From Caryophanales bacterium UBA5026 (GTDB lineage Bacteria; Bacillota_I; Bacilli_A; RF39; UBA660), in the NCBI GenBank assembly GCA_002416285.1, contig DICM01000033.1:1-30967 (forward strand): a stretch of 30,967 nt of DNA. Reading direction: 5' to 3'. Position numbers and translations under genes: made by a program. Below the pieces are notes generated by a model. That model worked only from the letters and a program-made list of their open reading frames with translations. It made no database searches and was not told the origin of the DNA. Shown here piece after piece: positions 28,522-30,967 of the stretch; the stretch's first letter is position 1; every line of letters begins with the position of its first letter.

Positions 28522-29634
28522 ATGAAAATAAAATATGAACGTTTAAAACAAGAAAATAACACTAAGGCTCGCTATGGTCTATTACATACAAATTATGGTA
28601 CCTTTGAAACTCCAATGTTTATGCCGGTTGGAACACTTGCGAATGTTAAAACATTAACTCCAGAAGAGTTAAAAGCAATGAATAGTGCTGTGGTTTTATC
28701 TAACACTTATCATCTTTGGCTCCGTCCAGGTGAAGATGTTGTAGATCATGCTGGTGGATTACATAAATTTATGAATTATGATGGTCCAATTTTAACAGAT
28801 AGTGGTGGATTTCAAGTCTTTTCTCTAGCAAAAAATAAGAAAAAAGATATCGTTGAAGAAGGTGTGCATTTTAAAAGTCATCTCGATGGTAAAGCTTTAT
28901 TTTTAACACCAGAACTTTCGATTCAAATTCAAAATAAATTAGATAGTGATATTGCAATGAGTTTTGATGAATGTCCCCCATATCCTGTGACTTATGACTA
29001 TATGAAAGCGAGCGTTGAAAGAACGATTCGTTGGGCAGAAAGAGGTAAAGCAGTTCACTCTAATCCTAGGCAATCGTTATTTGGAATTGTCCAAGGTGGA
29101 GAATTTGAAGATTTAAGAAGATGGAGTGCTGAAGAAACTGTAAAACTTGATTTTGATGGATATTCAATTGGTGGAACTTCTGTTGGTGAAGATAAAGATA
29201 CGATGTATAAAATGATTGATTATGCAGTTCCATATTTACCGGAGGATAAACCGCGATATCTGATGGGAGTTGGAGATCCAATCGATATTATCGAAGGGGT
29301 TATTCGAGGCATTGATATGTTTGATTGTGTGCTACCAACAAGAATTGCAAGACATGGGAATGCATTTACAAGAACAGGAAAAATCAATATTAAAAATGCG
29401 AAATTTAAAGAAGATTTCACTCCATTAGAAGAAAATTGTGATTGTTATACTTGTAAGAATTATACGAAATCTTATATTCGTCATTTGATTGTCTGTGATG
29501 AATCACTTGGAGGGAGACTTTTATCGATCCATAATATTCGCTTTTTAATTCGTTTAACAGAAGAATTGAGAGAAGCGATTAAAGAAGATCGTTTAATAGA
29601 ATATAAAGAAGAATTTTTAGAAAAATATCAGTAG
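28522..29634 (+). CDS. tgt: tRNA-guanine transglycosylase (queuine/preQ1 tRNA-ribosyltransferase)
   Basis: A 370-residue enzyme that exchanges guanine-34 of GUN-anticodon tRNAs for preQ1 in the queuosine pathway. Key segments in order: PVGTLANVKTLTPEELK, LSNTYHLWLRPG, LTDSGGFQVFS (Asp that binds the base), SFDECPPYPVTYDY, GIVQGG, SIGGTSVGE, YLMGVGDP and FDCVLPTRIARHGNAFT with the nucleophile Asp. The zinc site is CDCYTCKNYTKSYIRHL (three Cys and one His). Everything needed for activity is present and the length is typical. The ribosome site AGGAAGTGG precedes the ATG. Other queuosine genes (queA, queF and so on) are not in the window. Confidence 0.97.
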   Translation: MKIKYERLKQENNTKARYGLLHTNYGTFETPMFMPVGTLANVKTLTPEELKAMNSAVVLSNTYHLWLRPGEDVVDHAGGLHKFMNYDGPILTDSGGFQVFSLAKNKKKDIVEEGVHFKSHLDGKALFLTPELSIQIQNKLDSDIAMSFDECPPYPVTYDYMKASVERTIRWAERGKAVHSNPRQSLFGIVQGGEFEDLRRWSAEETVKLDFDGYSIGGTSVGEDKDTMYKMIDYAVPYLPEDKPRYLMGVGDPIDIIEGVIRGIDMFDCVLPTRIARHGNAFTRTGKINIKNAKFKEDFTPLEENCDCYTCKNYTKSYIRHLIVCDESLGGRLLSIHNIRFLIRLTEELREAIKEDRLIEYKEEFLEKYQ

Positions 29635-29643
29635 ATAAGTTAG

Positions 29644-29672
29644 TTGCACTCAGTATCTGTATGTGATAAAAT
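29644..29672 (+). promoter_or_regulatory. Promoter for the prepilin-type surface protein gene
   Basis: TTGCAC (29644-29649), 17 bases, TAAAAT (29667-29672) with a TGA extension. Predicted start near 29679, giving a leader of about 55 bases before the proposed ATT start. Confidence 0.8.
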
Positions 29673-29719
29673 TGAATTATAGAAACTAGAAATAGTCTTA
29701 TGATTGTTAAAATGTAACT

Positions 29720-29736
29720 GAGGAGGGGTATTTATT
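29720..29736 (+). promoter_or_regulatory. Strong ribosome binding site selecting an ATT start
   Basis: GAGGAGGGG (29720-29728) followed by TATTT and ATT at 29734-29736. Spacing from AGGAGG to ATT is 7 bases. The in-frame stop at 29719-29721 excludes anything upstream. Confidence 0.65.
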
Positions 29737-30967
29737 TCTTTAAATTCTTTTAATAAAAAACGAATATTATATAAAAAAGATCGAATAAAAATTCGGTCTT
29801 TTCGTGGTTTTACGTTAGTGGAGCTATTAGCGGTAATGGTAATAATTTCGATAATCTCTTTAATTATAACACCAAAAATACTAAATCAAATTGAACAAGC
29901 AAAAAAGAGTGGGTTTATTACGAGTGCGAAAAATGTGTTAGATGCCGCAAATATTTATGTTAGTAGTGATCATATAATTCCGAGTGATGGAACAGATGTC
30001 CATACACTTGAAATTAAGAACAAGGAATCTATCTCAGGATTTATGTTTCAAAATAGTAATGAAGAGTTTATATTGAAAAACCTTACTGATGGAAGTTATT
30101 GTGCTTCAGGTCCTAGAAATGACCTCATTGTAAGAAAAGGAGACTGTACGGGAGAAACCGATCTATATGCGAGTCTTTCTTTATCCATCAAAGAGAAAAC
30201 AACCAGAAAAATCACCGTAATAGCGACTGCCAGTGATGATACTGGAATTTCAGGATATTCTTATTGTGTTGCTGATTGTGGAAATGAGGAAAATTGGAAA
30301 AACAGTAGTAAAAATGAATATACCTTTGATTCTTTAAGGTATAGTAAAAAATATGAGATCCATGTAAGAGTCATCAACCGAATTGATAAGGTAACCGAAA
30401 AGACGATTGAAGTAGTAACCGATGCTCTACCAACTGCAACATATTCCGTGAAAGAAAGTGGCTGGACCAAAAGTAAGACAGTAACGATTACCTATCCAAA
30501 CAATGTTGAGAACTATCTCATCATCCATAGTGGTATTGCCAAATTAAATGGAGAAGTAATGCCAGTCGGAGAAAGAAGAAAAATCAGTGGAACAAGTGCA
30601 GAAGTCATCTTTGAAACAAATGGAACGATTGAAGCGATTACCAGTGATGGATACAATGAAGCAAGTCCATCAACTCTAACGATTAGTCAAGTCGATCCAA
30701 CCAGTCCAGCAAGTGTCAGTGTAGGAATTGGAACGGTGACCAGTAAAAGTATCCAAGTTATCGCAAATGGGGTCGATAATGAATCAGGAATCGCCAAATA
30801 TGAATTCCAAGTAAATAATGGTTCTTGGATTGATAATGGAACGAACAATACCTATCTATTTAGTAATCTCACGAGTGGAAACTATACCTATAAAGTAAGA
30901 TTAACCAACAAAGCAGGAGGAGTAACGGAAAGTAGTGAGCGAGTTCAAGCAACAACGACAATCGTAA
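29734..30967 (+). CDS. Prepilin-signal surface protein with Fn3/Ig-like repeats, 3' end outside window
   Basis: 411 residues are visible and the frame is still open at the window end. With an ATT start at 29734 the protein begins with a 25-residue basic leader ending SFRG, then FTLVELLAVMVIISIISLII: cleavage after Gly25, Glu at +5 and a long hydrophobic helix. This is the type III signal processed by prepilin peptidase. A globular part with a Cys pair follows (about 60-140), then Fn3/Ig-like repeats of about 70-90 residues, marked by DDTGISGYSYC and again DNESGIAKYEFQVNNGSW. No ATG, GTG or TTG lies between the upstream stop (29719-29721) and the signal in any frame; ATT sits 7 bases after AGGAGG (29721-29726). 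It may be displayed through a pilus-like system or stay membrane-anchored. Confidence 0.85.
   Translation, partial: MSLNSFNKKRILYKKDRIKIRSFRGFTLVELLAVMVIISIISLIITPKILNQIEQAKKSGFITSAKNVLDAANIYVSSDHIIPSDGTDVHTLEIKNKESISGFMFQNSNEEFILKNLTDGSYCASGPRNDLIVRKGDCTGETDLYASLSLSIKEKTTRKITVIATASDDTGISGYSYCVADCGNEENWKNSSKNEYTFDSLRYSKKYEIHVRVINRIDKVTEKTIEVVTDALPTATYSVKESGWTKSKTVTITYPNNVENYLIIHSGIAKLNGEVMPVGERRKISGTSAEVIFETNGTIEAITSDGYNEASPSTLTISQVDPTSPASVSVGIGTVTSKSIQVIANGVDNESGIAKYEFQVNNGSWIDNGTNNTYLFSNLTSGNYTYKVRLTNKAGGVTESSERVQATTTIV
29775..29802 (+). other. Terminator-like hairpin inside the leader-peptide codons of the prepilin gene
   Basis: AAAAGATCGAAT (29775-29786), loop AAAA, ATTCGGTCTTTT (29791-29802): 12 pairs with one G-U, ending in four U. 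It lies about 100 bases after the predicted transcript start and just after the start codon, so it could act as an attenuator when translation is weak. Confidence 0.5.

Noticed and set aside
29066..29420. Minus-strand ORFs within tgt
   Set aside because: They are shadows of a strongly conserved enzyme with no ribosome sites.
30261..30470. Minus-strand ORF inside the prepilin-type gene
   Set aside because: It is antisense to a continuous open frame with recognisable domain patterns, and no ribosome site is visible.

Overview
The window is about 31 kb of AT-rich chromosome from a low-GC Gram-positive bacterium (Bacillota). UGA is used as a stop (for example 10605-10607 and 22463-22465) and Trp is read from UGG, so the code is standard, not the mycoplasma code. 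Peptidoglycan genes (class A PBP, murF, gpsB, a NodB-type deacetylase), a class B RNase P RNA, an SOS box in front of recA and short Bacillus-like gene strings (dnaD-nth ... ponA-recU ... gpsB-rnpB; rodZ-pgsA-recA-rny) fit the Bacilli. The very compact layout, the GLUG-repeat and prepilin-like surface proteins and the diverged copies of some housekeeping enzymes suggest an uncultured, host-associated lineage with a reduced genome (RF39/Erysipelotrichales-like). That last placement is inference only.

Layout. 1-1215: tail of a GLUG-repeat surface protein, then a small lipoprotein. 1351-4648: SGNH hydrolase, small heat-shock protein, MsrA-MsrB fusion (minus strand) and tRNA-dihydrouridine synthase. 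4762-8432: lysS, ackA and nrnA in one run. 8463-11781: a minus-strand pair (3-TM protein and deacetylase lipoprotein), a divergent holin-like/M23-like pair, and a convergent ferritin-like protein. 11945-14800: HU, a short CCA-adding enzyme, a secreted protein of unknown function, DnaD-like protein and endonuclease III. 14834-19213 (minus): unknown gene, PBP1A, RecU. 19214-20548: a candidate 32-aa ORF or small RNA, a lipoprotein, and an unknown gene behind a perfect consensus promoter. 20649-25591: GpsB, RNase P RNA, RodZ-like protein, PgsA, RecA and RNase Y. 25650-29634: a deformylase-like protein (minus), a class I glutamine amidotransferase-like hydrolase, MurF and Tgt. 29734-end: start of a prepilin-signal surface protein that runs off the window and appears to begin with ATT.

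How the parts relate. Many genes serve envelope growth and division (PBP1A, MurF, GpsB, RodZ-like, PgsA, deacetylase, GATase) or DNA/RNA upkeep (RecA, RecU, Nth, DnaD, HU, RNase Y, NrnA, RNase P, CCA, Dus, Tgt). Both window edges carry repeat-rich surface proteins, which look like an accessory layer on a conserved core. Intergenic space is used sparingly: stop codons sit inside terminator hairpins, promoters overlap upstream terminators, and many starts share a GGTGAT-NNN-start ribosome binding arrangement. No CRISPR array, tRNA, insertion sequence or complete prophage was seen.
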